DNA of 64,000 nucleotides from Mesorhizobium sp. B2-7-2 (GTDB taxonomy: Bacteria; Pseudomonadota; Alphaproteobacteria; Rhizobiales; Rhizobiaceae): positions 248,001 through 312,000 of the forward strand of contig NZ_VFTZ01000002.1 of NCBI RefSeq assembly GCF_006440775.1, read 5' to 3'. Of this stretch, positions 1 through 11,137 are shown piece by piece. Position numbers and translations under genes: made by a program. Each line of letters opens with the position of its first letter. Within the stretch, counting starts at the first letter, position 1. The notes beneath the pieces were generated by a model. The model ran no database searches. It saw only the letters and a program-made list of their open reading frames with translations, and was not told the origin of the DNA.

Positions 1-2
1 GC

Positions 3-797
3 CAGATCCAGTCGATGGCGCCGTGGATCGCGGCGAACGCCGGCAAGAAGGTGACGCAGATCTTCCCCGACTTCGCCTTCGGCTACGACCATCGCGACTA
101 CCTGCCGCCGGCGCTGAAGGCGCAGGGCGCCGACGTGATCGCTCAGATCGCCATCCCGCCGACGGAGAGCTCCTTCACAAAGTACTTCCCGCAGATCCCG
201 GCCGAGACCGATGTGATCTACCACGTCATGGTCGGCCCGGCTGTGCTTACCTTCGTCAAGGAGCTCGGCGAGTTCTATGGTTCGCAACGGCCGCAGCTCT
301 TCGGCTTCATCGATTCGCTCGAGGCCGTCGACATCAACAGCCCCGGCCTCGAATTCCTCGACGGCAGCCATTTCTGGGAAGGCTCGCCGCGCTACGCGCA
401 GCCCGATGACTCGGCGGCGCAGAAAGCCTATCGCGCCGCGGTCGGCATCGACGACAACGGCGCCGCCGTCGGCGACCCCAAGGACGTCTCCACCGCCGCC
501 CATATGTTCGGCTGCTGGGAAACGCTCTATGTCGTCAAGAAGGCGATGGAGGACGCCGGCTACAAGGGACCGGAGGACCGCGCCAAGCTGGTCGAGGCGA
601 CCGAGGCGCTGAAGGAATTCGCCGAAGGACCGGAGCATCCGCAAGGGCCAAAGACCTTCAACGGCAAGATCCACCAGTGCTTCGGCATCCAGAACATCTC
701 CAAGGTCGAAGGCGGCAAGCTCAAGGTCGTGCACAAGACCAAGATCGAGGACGGCCTCTACGAGCCGGAAGGGGATTACACGACGCAGGCGCTTTAG
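3..797 (+). CDS. ABC transporter substrate-binding protein, branched-chain amino acid type (5' end outside window)
   Basis: This is the C-terminal 264 codons of a periplasmic binding protein of the LivK/amide-binding (Peripla_BP_6) type. The frame is open from the first bases of the window, so the true start and signal peptide lie upstream. Visible features are the second-lobe pattern (a KVTQIFPDFAFGYD strand-helix near the window edge and PPTESSFTKYFPQI) and the C-terminal segment TFNGKIHQCFGIQNISKVEGG that is typical of these proteins. It should deliver a small solute to the permease complex encoded 0.5 kb downstream. The ligand cannot be read from the sequence; amino acids, amides or N-heterocycles are all possible. 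The gene is separated from livH by a long mosaic repeat, which is unusual for a transporter operon. Confidence 0.85.
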   Translation, partial: QIQSMAPWIAANAGKKVTQIFPDFAFGYDHRDYLPPALKAQGADVIAQIAIPPTESSFTKYFPQIPAETDVIYHVMVGPAVLTFVKELGEFYGSQRPQLFGFIDSLEAVDINSPGLEFLDGSHFWEGSPRYAQPDDSAAQKAYRAAVGIDDNGAAVGDPKDVSTAAHMFGCWETLYVVKKAMEDAGYKGPEDRAKLVEATEALKEFAEGPEHPQGPKTFNGKIHQCFGIQNISKVEGGKLKVVHKTKIEDGLYEPEGDYTTQAL

Positions 798-816
798 GTT
801 CGTTCCAACCAGCGTG

Positions 817-1287
817 AGCGCCCAGGCCCCCCTCTCTGTCCTGCCCGTCCTCCGCAGCAGCTGCGCTGCAGCTGCGGAGGGTGGACCGGCCATCTTCCCC
901 TCAAGGGGGGAGATCAGCAGTTCGTGCGAAGGCACATACTCGCCGACGCTGGTGATTGGCGAAGGCATTCGCGACATCCAATCTCCCCCTCTGAGGGGTA
1001 GGGCAATCGCATATGGGGTTTATCGGCGAAGGCCAGCACAAGGCCGTCATCCTCGGGCTTGTCCCGAGGATCCGCCGTCGCACGCGGATATAGCGCGACC
1101 AGTTCAGGGGCCGGTAGATCCTCGGGACAAGCCCGAGGATGACGCCAAGACATGCCGGGTTGTCCAAACTCCCAAAGCCACAGGAGATTGCCCTGCCCTG
1201 AGGGGGAGATGCCCGGTTTACCCTCCGAAGCGGCAGCGCAGCTGCGGCGGAGGACGGGCAGGGCAGAGGGGGGTGCCTCGCGCATCC
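817..1287. repeat. Composite palindromic intergenic repeat (family A outer arms around a family D core)
   Basis: The 505 bases between the binding-protein gene and livH hold no convincing gene. The outer arms are imperfect inverted copies: a left arm reading CCCCCCTCTCTGTCCTGCCC with a GC-rich GCAGCTGCG stem, and a right arm reading GACGGGCAGGGCAGAGGGGG. The same arm type recurs at 21167-21337, 49933-50107 and 61003-61174. A second repeat (family D, 1000-1198) sits inside, so this is a mosaic. Reading frames over this stretch come from the repeat and should not be annotated as proteins. Confidence 0.8.
1000..1198 (+). repeat. Family D intergenic repeat, copy 1
   Basis: This element of about 200 bp is built around two inverted copies of GTCATCCTCGGGCTTGTCCC / GGGACAAGCCCGAGGATGAC. 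Its flanks contain GGCAATCGCATATGGGG and GACATGCCGGGTTGTCC. The reverse complement of almost the whole element is present at 4610-4815, beyond livF. The two copies therefore form long inverted repeats around livHMGF. Confidence 0.85.
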
Positions 1288-1302
1288 GTTGGCAAATAAT
1301 CC

Positions 1303-2184
1303 ATGCACTTCGGACCCCATCTCCTCCTCGCCGCGCTCGAAGGCCTCGTCACCTCCGCCGTGCTGGCGCTGACGGCGCTTGGCCTGTCGTTGGTGTTCGG
1401 CGTCATGCGCGTCGTCAATGTCGCGCATGGCGAGTTCTTCATGCTGGGCGCGGTGCTCGCCTGGGCGGTCTCGACGGCGATTTCCGGCCACCCCGCGATC
1501 GGTTTCCTCGCCGCGCTGGTGATCGCGCCCTTGCTGGTCGGGCTGGTCGCGCTGGTTGCCGAACGCCTGGTGCTGCGCCGGCTCCACTACAATCCCGAAG
1601 CCACCATCGTCGCCACCATCGGCATGCTCTACATCATCCAGCAACTGGCGCTGACCTTCTACGGTCCCGAGGCGCGCCCTGTGGAGCCGCCTTTCAGCTA
1701 CCGCATTCTCCTGCCTTGGTTCGGCTATTCCGGCTACAAGCTCTCGGTGGTCGCCGCCTCCGCCATTCTGCTGGTGATCACCTGGCTGGTGCTGACGCGA
1801 ACGAAGATCGGCCTGATCATGCGGGCAACCCAATATGACCGCGAGACGGCGCAGGCCTTCGGCATCCCGGTCGAGCGCGTCTATGCCGGCGTCTTCGCCG
1901 TCGGCGCCATGCTGGCGGCTATCGCCGCGGTGCTGATCGTGCCGATCAGCCAGGCGCACTACCTGATGGGGCAGGACCCGTTGCTGCTCTCCTTCATCGT
2001 CGTCATCATCGGCGGCCTGGGGTCGCTGCGCGGCACGGTGGTGGCCGCCATCCTGATCGGCCTTTCCGACGGCATCATTTCGATGTTCTTCTCGCCGACC
2101 CTGGCCAAGATCATCGCCACGCTGGTCGTCGCCATGGTGCTGGTGTTCCGGCCGCAAGGTCTGTTCGGGACCACGCCGCGATGA
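1303..2184 (+). CDS. livH: Branched-chain-type ABC transporter permease LivH
   Basis: This 293-aa inner-membrane permease of the LivH family begins MHFGPHLLLAALEGLVTSAV and has about eight hydrophobic segments. The family hallmarks are visible: GLSLVFGVMRVVNVAHGEFFMLGA near the N-terminus, the EAA-like loop around TQYDRETAQAFGIPVERVY, and the FIVVIIGGLGSLRGTVVAA glycine-rich segment near the C-terminus. It overlaps livM by four bases (ATGA at 2181-2184), so translation is coupled. With LivM it forms the transmembrane channel fed by the binding protein upstream and powered by LivG/LivF. The length is normal for the family. The exact substrate is unknown. Confidence 0.95.
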   Translation: MHFGPHLLLAALEGLVTSAVLALTALGLSLVFGVMRVVNVAHGEFFMLGAVLAWAVSTAISGHPAIGFLAALVIAPLLVGLVALVAERLVLRRLHYNPEATIVATIGMLYIIQQLALTFYGPEARPVEPPFSYRILLPWFGYSGYKLSVVAASAILLVITWLVLTRTKIGLIMRATQYDRETAQAFGIPVERVYAGVFAVGAMLAAIAAVLIVPISQAHYLMGQDPLLLSFIVVIIGGLGSLRGTVVAAILIGLSDGIISMFFSPTLAKIIATLVVAMVLVFRPQGLFGTTPR

Positions 2185-3139
2185 GGGATGCTTCGCCGGC
2201 AAAGACCTATGCGCTGCATGTCGGCGTCATCGCGCTGCTGTTCGCGCTGAACTTCGTCTTGCCGGACTATCACCAGGGCCTGTTCGCCCGCATCATGGCG
2301 CTGGCCGTCTTCGCCATGGGCTACAATCTGCTCTTCGGCTATGTCGGCCTGCTCAGCCTCGGCCACGCGATGTTCTTCTCGGCCGGCCTCTACGGCGCCG
2401 GCTTGGCCGTCTATCATCTCGGCTGGGGCGTGCCGGCCGCTTTTGTCGCCGGTGTTGCCTGTGGCGCGCTGCTCGCCCTGGTCATCGGCCTGCTGGCGCT
2501 GCGCACCTCCGGCGTTGCCTTCATGATCGTTACCATGATGTTCGCCCAGGTCTTCTATCTGCTCATCCTCTATTTCGCCGCCTGGACCGGCGGCGACCAG
2601 GGCTTGGTCATCCAGCAGGCGTCGCGGGTGATCGCGATCGGCGGCGCCCCCTTCGACCTGACCGATCCGACCGTGCGCTACATGAGCGCGCTGGCGCTTT
2701 TCTCGATCATTCTGCTCGTCACCTTAGCCGTCGTCCGCTCCCGCTTCGGCCGCGTGCTGGTGGCTATCCGCGAGAATGAGGAGCGCACCAAGATGCTCGG
2801 CTACGACACGCTCGCCAACAAGCTCGCCGCGGTCGTCGCCTCCGGGGCCATCTGCGCAGCCTCGGGCGCGGCCTATGCGCTGCTGTTCGGCTATGTCGGC
2901 TCGAGCTTCGCTTCCGTGCAATATTCGATCCTGCCGCTGCTCTGGGTGCTGCTCGGGGGTGCCGCGACCACGCTTGGGCCGCTCATCGGCACGCTGTTCA
3001 TGTACTATGTCACCGATATCACCAGCGGCTTCACCTCCGCCTATCTTCTGATCGTCGGCGTGGCGCTGATCCTGTTGGTGCTGTTCTTCCCGAAAGGCAT
3101 ATTGGGCAGCATCCGCGAGCGCTGGCTGCGGTGGCTGCC

Positions 3140-3143
<4 letters not shown>
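2181..3143 (+). CDS. livM: Branched-chain-type ABC transporter permease LivM
   Basis: This 320-aa second permease of the transporter is strongly hydrophobic, with family motifs NLLFGYVGLLSLGHAMFFSAG (residues about 47-67) and RENEERTKMLGYDTLANKLAA, the cytoplasmic loop that contacts the ATPases. Translation starts at ATG 2181 inside the livH stop region and ends in an ATGA overlap with livG. LivM proteins normally pair with LivH to make a heterodimeric pore in the inner membrane. Length and motif order are ordinary. It belongs to the livHMGF operon. Confidence 0.95.
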
Positions 3144-4589
<1,446 letters not shown>

Positions 4590-4609
4590 GGCGTTACCCT
4601 CCTCCTCGT

Positions 4610-4815
4610 GGGCAGGGCAATCGCATTTGGCTTTGGGAGTTCGGACAACCCGGCATGTCTTGGCGTCATCCTCGGGCTTGTCCCGAGGATCTACCGGCGT
4701 CCCTGAACTGGACGCGCTATACCCGCGTGCGACGGCGGATCCTCGGGACAAGCCCGAGGATGACGGCCTTGTGCTGGCCTTCGCCGATAAAGCCCATATG
4801 CGATTGCCCTGCCCA
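4610..4815 (-). repeat. Family D intergenic repeat, copy 2 (inverted relative to copy 1)
   Basis: This stretch reads, in reverse complement, almost the same as 1000-1198, including the two GTCATCCTCGGGCTTGTCCC-type arms, the GGTTGTCC...GACATGCCGGG flank and the GGCAATCGCAT ends. By eye the copies agree at roughly nine positions in ten. It fills the livF-antiporter gap (4590-4843), which otherwise holds no gene. Confidence 0.85.
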
Positions 4816-4843
4816 CAAGGGTGAGGTAAGGCTCTGCACCGTC

Positions 4844-6265
4844 TCATCGAAAAAACAAAAGCCCCGCAACCAAGAACGTCGGGATCAGCACCGCACCCGA
4901 CCACGCCATATAGCCGAAGAAGCCGGGCATCTTGAAGCCGCGATGCCGGGCGATGGCGAAGACCATGAAGTTCGGCGCATTGCCGATATAGGTGTTGGCG
5001 CCCATGAATACGGCGCCCGCCGAGATCGCGGCCAATGTCGAGGCGGCCTCGGTCATCAAGTGGTTCGCATCGCCGCCGGCGAGCTCGAAGAACACGAGAT
5101 AGGTCGGCGCATTGTCGAGGAACGACGACAACGCCCCGGTCAGCCAGAAATAGGCGAGGTTGTTCGGCTGGCCGTCGGCGGATGTGACCAGGGCCACCAG
5201 CGGCGCCAGCGCGCCGTCATGGCCGGCCCGCAGGATTGCGATCACCGGCACGATGCAGGTGAAGATGCCGGCAAAGAGTTTCGCCACCTCGGCGATTGGC
5301 TCCCAGGTGAAGCCGTTCGCCTCGCGGTGGCTCTTGTACGACACCTTGAGGGACAGCAGAGCAAGCGCCAGGATGATGGCGTCGCGCACCAGGTTCTGCA
5401 GCTCGAGGCCGACGCCGAGGATCGGGATGCTGACGCCCGGCTTCCAGCTCGCCGAAAGCAGGATCGCGCCGATCACGCCGGCAAGCAGCGGCAGGTTGGC
5501 AAGGCCGCGCAGGCGCACCCTCGTGTCCGGCGTCGGATCCTTGATCTTCGGCATGCCGCCCTCGCGGCGATGCAGCACGATATCGAGCGCCAGGAAGACG
5601 ACGAGCACCAGCCCGCCGGTGACCAGCGTCTCTCGCCACAGATTCGCGGTCGTCCAGAAGAAATCGACGCCGCGCAGGAAGCCGACGAACAAAGGCGGGT
5701 CGCCGAGCGGCGTCAACGAGCCGCCGATATTGGAGACCAGGAAGATAAAGAAGATCACCACATGGGCGTTGAACGGCCGGTTGTCGTTGGCGCGCAGCAT
5801 CGGCCGGATCAGGATCATCGAGGCGCCGGTCGTGCCGATCACCGAGGCAAGCAGGGCGCCGATGAGCAGCAGGCCGGCATTGGTGAGCGGCGTGCCATGG
5901 ATGTTGCCGGCAAGCAGGATGCCGCCCGAGATGGTGTAGAGCGCGAACAGGAGTATGATGAAGGACAGATATTCGGTAAGCAGCGTGTGCAGCACCGCTT
6001 CGCCTGCCGACGGAAGCCCGAAGGCAATCGTCAGCGGCACCACCGCCAGCATGGCCCATGCACCGGCGATCTTGCCGTAATGATGCTCCCACGCATGAGG
6101 GAAAAGCAGCGGTCCGGTCGCGATCGACAAGAGCAGGCCGGCAAAAGGCAATCCCCACCACAGCGGCATCGCGGCCCCGGGCAGCCCGTGGATTTCGGCG
6201 GCGAGAGCTTGTGCTGGAAACAGCGTTGCGATGGCGAGCGCGGCGAATGATAAAAGCCCCCTCAT
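4844..6265 (-). CDS. Sodium:proton antiporter-like ion transporter (NhaD/ArsB superfamily)
   Basis: This 473-aa polytopic inner-membrane protein starts with a cleavable-looking hydrophobic N-terminus (MRGLLSFAALAIATLFPAQALA). About eleven further membrane segments follow. Conserved family stretches include GTTGASMILIRPML, SNIGGSLTPLGDPPLFVGFLRG, LSSFLDNAPTYLVFFELAGG and MGANTYIGNAPNFMVFAIA, in which Asp and Asn sit within helices as in NhaD-type antiporters. It probably exchanges Na+ for H+, although related proteins carry other ions. I place the start at ATG 6265: the frame is open further up but only through a repeat. The start codon itself lies inside the CCCCTCATCCGG end of a family C repeat. 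Confidence 0.82.
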   Translation of the reverse strand: MRGLLSFAALAIATLFPAQALAAEIHGLPGAAMPLWWGLPFAGLLLSIATGPLLFPHAWEHHYGKIAGAWAMLAVVPLTIAFGLPSAGEAVLHTLLTEYLSFIILLFALYTISGGILLAGNIHGTPLTNAGLLLIGALLASVIGTTGASMILIRPMLRANDNRPFNAHVVIFFIFLVSNIGGSLTPLGDPPLFVGFLRGVDFFWTTANLWRETLVTGGLVLVVFLALDIVLHRREGGMPKIKDPTPDTRVRLRGLANLPLLAGVIGAILLSASWKPGVSIPILGVGLELQNLVRDAIILALALLSLKVSYKSHREANGFTWEPIAEVAKLFAGIFTCIVPVIAILRAGHDGALAPLVALVTSADGQPNNLAYFWLTGALSSFLDNAPTYLVFFELAGGDANHLMTEAASTLAAISAGAVFMGANTYIGNAPNFMVFAIARHRGFKMPGFFGYMAWSGAVLIPTFLVAGLLFFR

Positions 6266-6514
6266 CCGGCCGCTCCGCGCTCTCCCTTCTCCCCTTGTGG
6301 GAGAAGGTGGATCGGCGCGTAGCGCCGAGACGGATGAGGGGTGTTCCAGCGGAGTGAGACGTCGGCTTTCCCTGGAGCGCCCCTCATCCGTCGCCTTCGG
6401 CGACACCACCCGGCCCTTCGCTGGCTCAGGGCGTTCGAAGTTCGAAAAGCCAAGCAATTGGCTTTTCGTCCGCTACGCGGACCTCTTCTCACCCCACAAG
6501 GGGAGAAGGGGGAG
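6258..6514. repeat. Family C palindromic intergenic repeat, copy 1
   Basis: This gene-free gap contains inverted segments of the type CCCCTCATCCG, CTTCTCCCCTTGTGGGAGAA and GCGCGTAGCGC, then a second half ending CCACAAGGGGAGAAGGGGG. The same architecture returns at 25756-25938. A small hairpin, GAAAAGCCAAGCAATTGGCTTTTC, sits in the second half at about 6438-6461. Confidence 0.7.
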
Positions 6515-6553
6515 CCCGCAATCTGGGCGAAGGGGCTCTTCTCCACAGGCGGA

Positions 6554-7168
6554 TCAATCCGCCGAATGGTCTTCAAGCGCCACGCCGGCGTCGTGCATCC
6601 GCTTCAGCATCGCCTCGACCGAGCCGTTGAGGTCGATGCCGCGGCAGGCGTCGAGCCGCACGGTCGTCCTGAAACCCTGCTTGACCGCGTCGAGCGCCGA
6701 GAAGGCGACGCAGAAATCGGTGGCGAGGCCGACGAGGGTGATCGTGTCGATGCCGCGTTCCTTCAGATAGCCTCCGAGGCCGGTCGGCGTCTTATGGTCG
6801 TTCTCGAAGAAGGCGGAATAAGAATCGATCGCCGTGCGGAATCCCTTGCGGATCACCAGTTCCGCCTTGGTCCAGGCCAGCCCGGAATGGAAATCGGAGC
6901 CGAGGCTTCCCTGGATGCAGTGATCGGGCCACAGCGTCTGCGGCCCATATGGCATCTCGATGCTTTCAAAAGGCTGCTTGCCGGGATGGCTGGAGGCAAA
7001 GCTCGAATGTCCGGCGGGGTGCCAGTCCTGTGTCAGGATCACATGCTCGGTCCGCCGGATCAGGTCGTTGACCAAGGGCACGATCTCGTCGCCGCCGGCA
7101 ACCGCCAGCGCGCCGCCGGGGCAAAAATCATTCTGCAGGTCGATGACGATGAGCGCTTCTTCGGCCAT
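6554..7168 (-). CDS. pncA: Nicotinamidase
   Basis: This 204-aa cysteine hydrolase of the isochorismatase fold converts nicotinamide to nicotinate plus ammonia. The catalytic triad is visible as D10 (VIDLQNDF), K108 (VIRKG) and C153 (ATDFCVAFSA). The metal-binding residues are D48, H50 and H54 in TQDWHPAGH. I chose ATG 7168 because MAEEALIVIDLQND is the canonical N-terminus; the frame upstream lacks similarity. It is transcribed away from the molybdenum-hydroxylase operon that starts 300 bp away. It may simply serve NAD salvage, but its position beside nicotinate-dehydrogenase-like genes is suggestive. Confidence 0.92.
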   Translation of the reverse strand: MAEEALIVIDLQNDFCPGGALAVAGGDEIVPLVNDLIRRTEHVILTQDWHPAGHSSFASSHPGKQPFESIEMPYGPQTLWPDHCIQGSLGSDFHSGLAWTKAELVIRKGFRTAIDSYSAFFENDHKTPTGLGGYLKERGIDTITLVGLATDFCVAFSALDAVKQGFRTTVRLDACRGIDLNGSVEAMLKRMHDAGVALEDHSAD

Positions 7169-7324
7169 GCGGTCCCTTTCGTTTCGGCCCTCTCGTCTGG
7201 CTTGGGGCACCTGTCCAAAAGCCGCTGACGCGACCGGACACGGAACCTTGACCAGATGGCCGGCGGCGTCAACCTCCGGCGCCATAACAATCGCGTTCTG
7301 CTCTTCGCAGCGTCAACTCCGGCT

Positions 7325-7369
7325 TTGACAATTCCGGCCGGCCTGATATCATTTGCATACGAATGAATT
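7325..7369 (+). promoter_or_regulatory. Sigma70-type promoter with overlapping palindromic operator
   Basis: The 301-base gap between pncA and the molybdenum-hydroxylase operon contains TTGACA (7325-7330), a 16-base spacer and TATCAT (7347-7352). Overlapping the -10 is the imperfect palindrome CATTTGCATACGAATG (7350-7365) within a 25-base stretch (7345-7369). That stretch matches 18722-18746 at 21 of 25 positions. Repression or induction by the MarR protein encoded in the operon is the simplest reading. No gene is seen in the rest of the gap. Confidence 0.7.
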
Positions 7370-7469
7370 TGACCGGTCCGGAGATCGGCAACAAGACCTG
7401 AAGCGGCACTTCGGGAGGCCCGGGGAAGGCCTAAGCTCTGGGAAGGCCCAATTGTCTGGAAGGCAGAGC

Positions 7470-8327
7470 GTGATCCGTTACGCAAAACCCACCACGGTCG
7501 ACGAAGCGCTCGCTTTGCTTGGCGAGGACCGCTGGCGCATTCTCGCCGGCGGCACGGATTTCTATCCGGCGCAGGGCGCGAAACCCTTCCGCGACAACGT
7601 CCTCGACATCAACGCTCTCGCCGAACTACGCGGCCTCGCCGAAACGGACGAGCATTGGCGGATCGGCGCGCGCACCACCTGGACCGACATCGTACGCCAG
7701 CCGCTGCCGGCGGCGTTCGATGCGTTGAAATCGGCCGCGCGCGAGGTCGGTTCGGTGCAGATCCAGAATGTCGCCTCGGTGGCCGGCAATCTCTGCCATG
7801 CCTCGCCGGCCGCCGACGGCGTGCCGGCGCTTTTGGCCCTCGATGCCGATGTCGAATTGCGCTCGGCGAAAGCCGTCCGCCATCTGGCCCTCGGTGAATT
7901 CATCCTCGGCAATCGCCGCACCGCGCTGCAGCCGGGCGAGATGGTCACCGCCATCCGCGTGCCGAAGCGTTCCGCTGCCGGCAGCTCCGCCTTCGTCAAG
8001 CTCGGCGCCCGGCGCTATCTCGTCATCTCGATCGCCATGGCCGCGGCGCGGCTCGTGGTCGAGAATGGCGTCGTCGCCGATGCGGCGATCGCCGTCGGCG
8101 CTTGCTCGGCGGTCGCCCGCCGTCTCGCCGGCGTCGAGACGGCGTTGCGCGGGCAGCCAGTTACTTCCGCCCTTGCCGATGCGGTGCTGTCGGCGCCGAT
8201 CGACGAACTGTCGCCGATCGCCGATGTGCGCGGCAGCGCGGAATACCGACAGGATGCCGCGCGCGAGATCGTAGCCCGCGCGGTGCGCGCTGCGATCGGT
8301 CACGGCGAAGGCAAGGTGGCCGCATGA
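7470..8327 (+). CDS. Molybdenum hydroxylase FAD-binding subunit (CoxM/YgfM-like)
   Basis: This 285-aa FAD-binding subunit of the xanthine dehydrogenase/CO dehydrogenase family passes electrons from the iron-sulfur centres to an acceptor. The N-terminus [17 protein letters not shown] and the FAD motifs [10 protein letters not shown] (around residues 25-34) and [22 protein letters not shown] are visible. GTG 7470 is the most likely start, because it gives the standard MIRYxKP beginning; the codons upstream belong to the promoter region. It overlaps the next gene by four bases (ATGA). Together they have the same composition as the E. coli YgfM plus XdhD pair: FAD on one chain, iron-sulfur and Mo fused on the other. 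Confidence 0.88.
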   Translation: MIRYAKPTTVDEALALLGEDRWRILAGGTDFYPAQGAKPFRDNVLDINALAELRGLAETDEHWRIGARTTWTDIVRQPLPAAFDALKSAAREVGSVQIQNVASVAGNLCHASPAADGVPALLALDADVELRSAKAVRHLALGEFILGNRRTALQPGEMVTAIRVPKRSAAGSSAFVKLGARRYLVISIAMAAARLVVENGVVADAAIAVGACSAVARRLAGVETALRGQPVTSALADAVLSAPIDELSPIADVRGSAEYRQDAAREIVARAVRAAIGHGEGKVAA

Positions 8328-11137
8328 GCATGACCCAGTCCGGCGCTGCCAAATCCGGCATGGCTCAATCTGGCATGGCCCGGTCCAGTATGGACCGCTT
8401 CGAGATCGCCTTCGAGGTCAACGGCGCCGCCGTCAGCGTGTCGGTGCCGCCGGTCAGGCGTCTCTCGCAGGTGTTGCGCGACGAGTTGCGGCTGACCGGC
8501 ACCAAGGTCGGCTGCGATGCCGGCGACTGCGGCGCCTGCACGGTGCTGGTCGACGGCAATCCGGTCTGTGCCTGCCTGATACCGGCAGCCTCGGTATCCG
8601 GCGCTTCCGTCACCACTGTCGAAGGCCTCGCCAATGGCCGGCTTTCGGCCCTGCAGGCGTCGTTCCTGGAACATGGCGCCGCGCAATGCGGCATCTGCAC
8701 GCCCGGCCTGCTGATCGCGGCCACCGCGCTGCTGGACCGCAACCCTACGCCGAGCGAGGCCGAGACACAGGACGCGCTGGGCGGCGTCCTCTGCCGCTGC
8801 ACCGGCTACAGGAAGATCGTCGCCGCGGTGATGCAGGCCTCGCAGCACATGAACAGCGTGGATCTTCGCCTGCCGGAAGCCGGCCATGCCGTCGGTGCCT
8901 CGCCGGTCCGGCTCGACGGCGTGCCGAAAGTTACCGGCGACGAAAAATTCGGCGGCGATTCCTTCCCGTCCGACGCACTGGCGGTGCTTGTGGTGCGCTC
9001 GCCGCATTATCATGCCCGCTTCAGCTTCGGCGATCTCGATGCCTGGTCAAAAGCGCACCCCGGCATTGCCGGCGTCTTCACGGCGGCGGATATCCCTGGC
9101 CACAACTGTTTCGGCGTCATCGGCCCCTTCGCCGACCAGCCGGCGCTTGCCGACGGTTTTGCGCGCATGCGCGGCGAGGCCGTGGCGCTTGTGGCCGGCG
9201 AGCGCGAAGCGATCCTCGATCTCGACCTGACGGATTTTCCAATCAGCTGGACCGAGCTGCCGCATATGCTGCAGCCCCGCGAGGCGAAGGCTGACGGCGC
9301 GGCACTGATCCACCCGCACCGCCCGGCGAATCTCCTGACCTCCGGTTATGTCGAGCGCGGCGATCCCGATGGCGCGCTCGCCGGCGCAGCGGTCACTGTC
9401 TCCGGCACCATCGAGACCTCCTTCGTCGAGCACGCCTATATCGAGCCGGAAGCCGGCTATGCTTATATGGATGGCGATACCCTGGTCGTCGTGGCCTGCA
9501 CCCAGGCGCCCTATATGGACCGCGATGACACGGCCAAGGTGCTGGGCCTTGCCGTAGACAAGGTGCGCATCGTGCCGACTGCGACAGGCGGCGGCTTCGG
9601 CTCGAAGCTCGATGTCTCGCTGCAGCCTCTCATCGGCCTCGTGGCGATGAACACCGGCCGGCCGGCAGCACTTGCCTACACGCGCAACGAATCGATGATG
9701 TCGACCACCAAGCGCCATCCGGCCGAGATGAAGGCGACCATCGGCGCCGATGCCGAGGGCCGGGTCACCGGCATGGTCTTCGAGGGCGATTTCAACACCG
9801 GCGCCTATGCCAGCTGGGGGCCGACGGTGGCCAATCGCGTGCCGGTGCATGCCTCCGGTCCTTACTTCACGCCGAACTACCGGGCGACGGGCTACGCCAT
9901 CCACACCAATGGCCCGATCGCCGGCGCATTCCGCGGCTTCGGCGTGCCGCAAGCCACCACCATGCAGGAGACGCTCTATGACGAGCTCGCCGCAAAGCTC
10001 GGCATGGATCGTCTCGATTTCCGGCTGAAGAACTGCCTTCGTAACGGGTACGAAACGGTCACCGGCCAGCGTCTGGAATCCGGTGTCGGTATCGGCGAAT
10101 GCCTGGAACAGCTCAAGCCGCACTGGGCGCGTGCGCTGGCGGACGCGGAGGCGTTCAATGCGACCCATGCCGCAAGCAAGCGCGGCGTCGGCGTCGCCTC
10201 CTGCTGGTATGGTTGCGGCAACACCTCGTTGCCCAATCCGTCCACCATCAAGGTTGGCATCTCGGCCGCGGGTGACGTCGTCCTACACCAGGGTGCGGTT
10301 GACATCGGCCAAGGCTCCAACACCGTGATCAGCCAGATATGTGCCGACGCGCTCGGCCTGCCGCTGGCCTGTTTCAAGCTGAAGAGCGCCGATACCGCCA
10401 TCACGCCCGACGCTGGCAAGACATCCGCCTCGCGCCAGACTTTTGTAACGGGCAAGGCGGCGGAGAAGGCCGGCCGCGCCCTGCGCGAGAAAATCCTGCG
10501 CTTTGCCAATGTCTCGGAACAGGCGTCGATCGCGCTCGACGGCGCCAGCATCTCCATCCGCGAAGGCGATGCCGCGCGGCGCATCGATCTTGCGGCGCTG
10601 AAGGCCGATGCCGACGGCTTCGTCTTCGTCGCGGAAAAGACCTACGACCCGCCGACGCTGCCGCTCGACGCCAAGGGCCAGGGCAAGCCCTATGCGGTCT
10701 ATGGCTATGGCGCGCAGATCGCCGAGCTCGAGGTCGATCTCAAGCTCGGCACCGTCAAATTGATCAAGATCACCGCGGCGCATGATGTCGGCAAGGCGAT
10801 CAACCCGGTGCTGGTCGAAGGCCAGATCGAGGGCGGCATCGCGCAAGGCATCGGCATGGCGCTGATGGAGGAATATATCCCCGGCCGCACCGAGAACCTG
10901 CACGACTACCTCATCCCGACCATCGGCGACGTGCCGCCAATCGAACATATATTGGTCGAGGTTCCGGATCCGGAAGGACCCTTCGGCGCCAAAGGGTTGG
11001 GCGAGCATGTGCTGATCCCGACCGCGCCGGCGATCCTCAATGCCATTTGCCATGCCACAGGCGTCCTGGTCGCCAAGGTGCCGGCGACGCCGAGCCGCAT
11101 CCTGGCGGCGATCCGCGAGAAGGAGGCGCGCCGATGA
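8324..11137 (+). CDS. Molybdenum hydroxylase, fused [2Fe-2S] and molybdopterin-binding subunit (XdhD-like)
   Basis: This 937-aa fusion has residues 24-170 as the small iron-sulfur subunit and about 190-937 as the molybdenum cofactor subunit. C64, C69, C72 and C84 form the plant-type [2Fe-2S] site. C122, C125, C157 and C159 form the second cluster. The Mo part shows [15 protein letters not shown] and the catalytic-glutamate region [15 protein letters not shown]. It should hydroxylate an N-heterocyclic carbon with water as oxygen donor. Candidates are a purine, a pyrimidine or nicotinate; the substrate cannot be assigned. The first 23 residues carry an imperfect repeat ([14 protein letters not shown]), so ATG 8390 (MDRFEIAF) is an alternative start. 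It overlaps both neighbours by ATGA. Confidence 0.9.
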   Translation: MSMTQSGAAKSGMAQSGMARSSMDRFEIAFEVNGAAVSVSVPPVRRLSQVLRDELRLTGTKVGCDAGDCGACTVLVDGNPVCACLIPAASVSGASVTTVEGLANGRLSALQASFLEHGAAQCGICTPGLLIAATALLDRNPTPSEAETQDALGGVLCRCTGYRKIVAAVMQASQHMNSVDLRLPEAGHAVGASPVRLDGVPKVTGDEKFGGDSFPSDALAVLVVRSPHYHARFSFGDLDAWSKAHPGIAGVFTAADIPGHNCFGVIGPFADQPALADGFARMRGEAVALVAGEREAILDLDLTDFPISWTELPHMLQPREAKADGAALIHPHRPANLLTSGYVERGDPDGALAGAAVTVSGTIETSFVEHAYIEPEAGYAYMDGDTLVVVACTQAPYMDRDDTAKVLGLAVDKVRIVPTATGGGFGSKLDVSLQPLIGLVAMNTGRPAALAYTRNESMMSTTKRHPAEMKATIGADAEGRVTGMVFEGDFNTGAYASWGPTVANRVPVHASGPYFTPNYRATGYAIHTNGPIAGAFRGFGVPQATTMQETLYDELAAKLGMDRLDFRLKNCLRNGYETVTGQRLESGVGIGECLEQLKPHWARALADAEAFNATHAASKRGVGVASCWYGCGNTSLPNPSTIKVGISAAGDVVLHQGAVDIGQGSNTVISQICADALGLPLACFKLKSADTAITPDAGKTSASRQTFVTGKAAEKAGRALREKILRFANVSEQASIALDGASISIREGDAARRIDLAALKADADGFVFVAEKTYDPPTLPLDAKGQGKPYAVYGYGAQIAELEVDLKLGTVKLIKITAAHDVGKAINPVLVEGQIEGGIAQGIGMALMEEYIPGRTENLHDYLIPTIGDVPPIEHILVEVPDPEGPFGAKGLGEHVLIPTAPAILNAICHATGVLVAKVPATPSRILAAIREKEARR

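Noticed and set aside
817..1287. Possible CRISPR-like or tandem array of GC-rich repeats
   Set aside because: The repeats are inverted and of mosaic type, without regular unit and spacer lengths, and there are no cas genes.
901..2202. A 433-codon minus-strand frame across the repeat and livH
   Set aside because: It runs through palindromic repeat and antisense to livH, and its product is Asp/Arg/His low-complexity sequence.
4655..6250. A 531-codon plus-strand frame antisense to the antiporter gene
   Set aside because: The product is low-complexity Arg/Gln/His-rich sequence without a domain, and it mirrors third-position GC bias of the minus-strand gene, whose product has clear membrane motifs.
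8102..8323. 5' extension of the fused Mo-hydroxylase gene
   Set aside because: It overlaps the FAD-subunit gene entirely in another frame. The ATGA overlap at 8324 and the domain boundary favour the later start.
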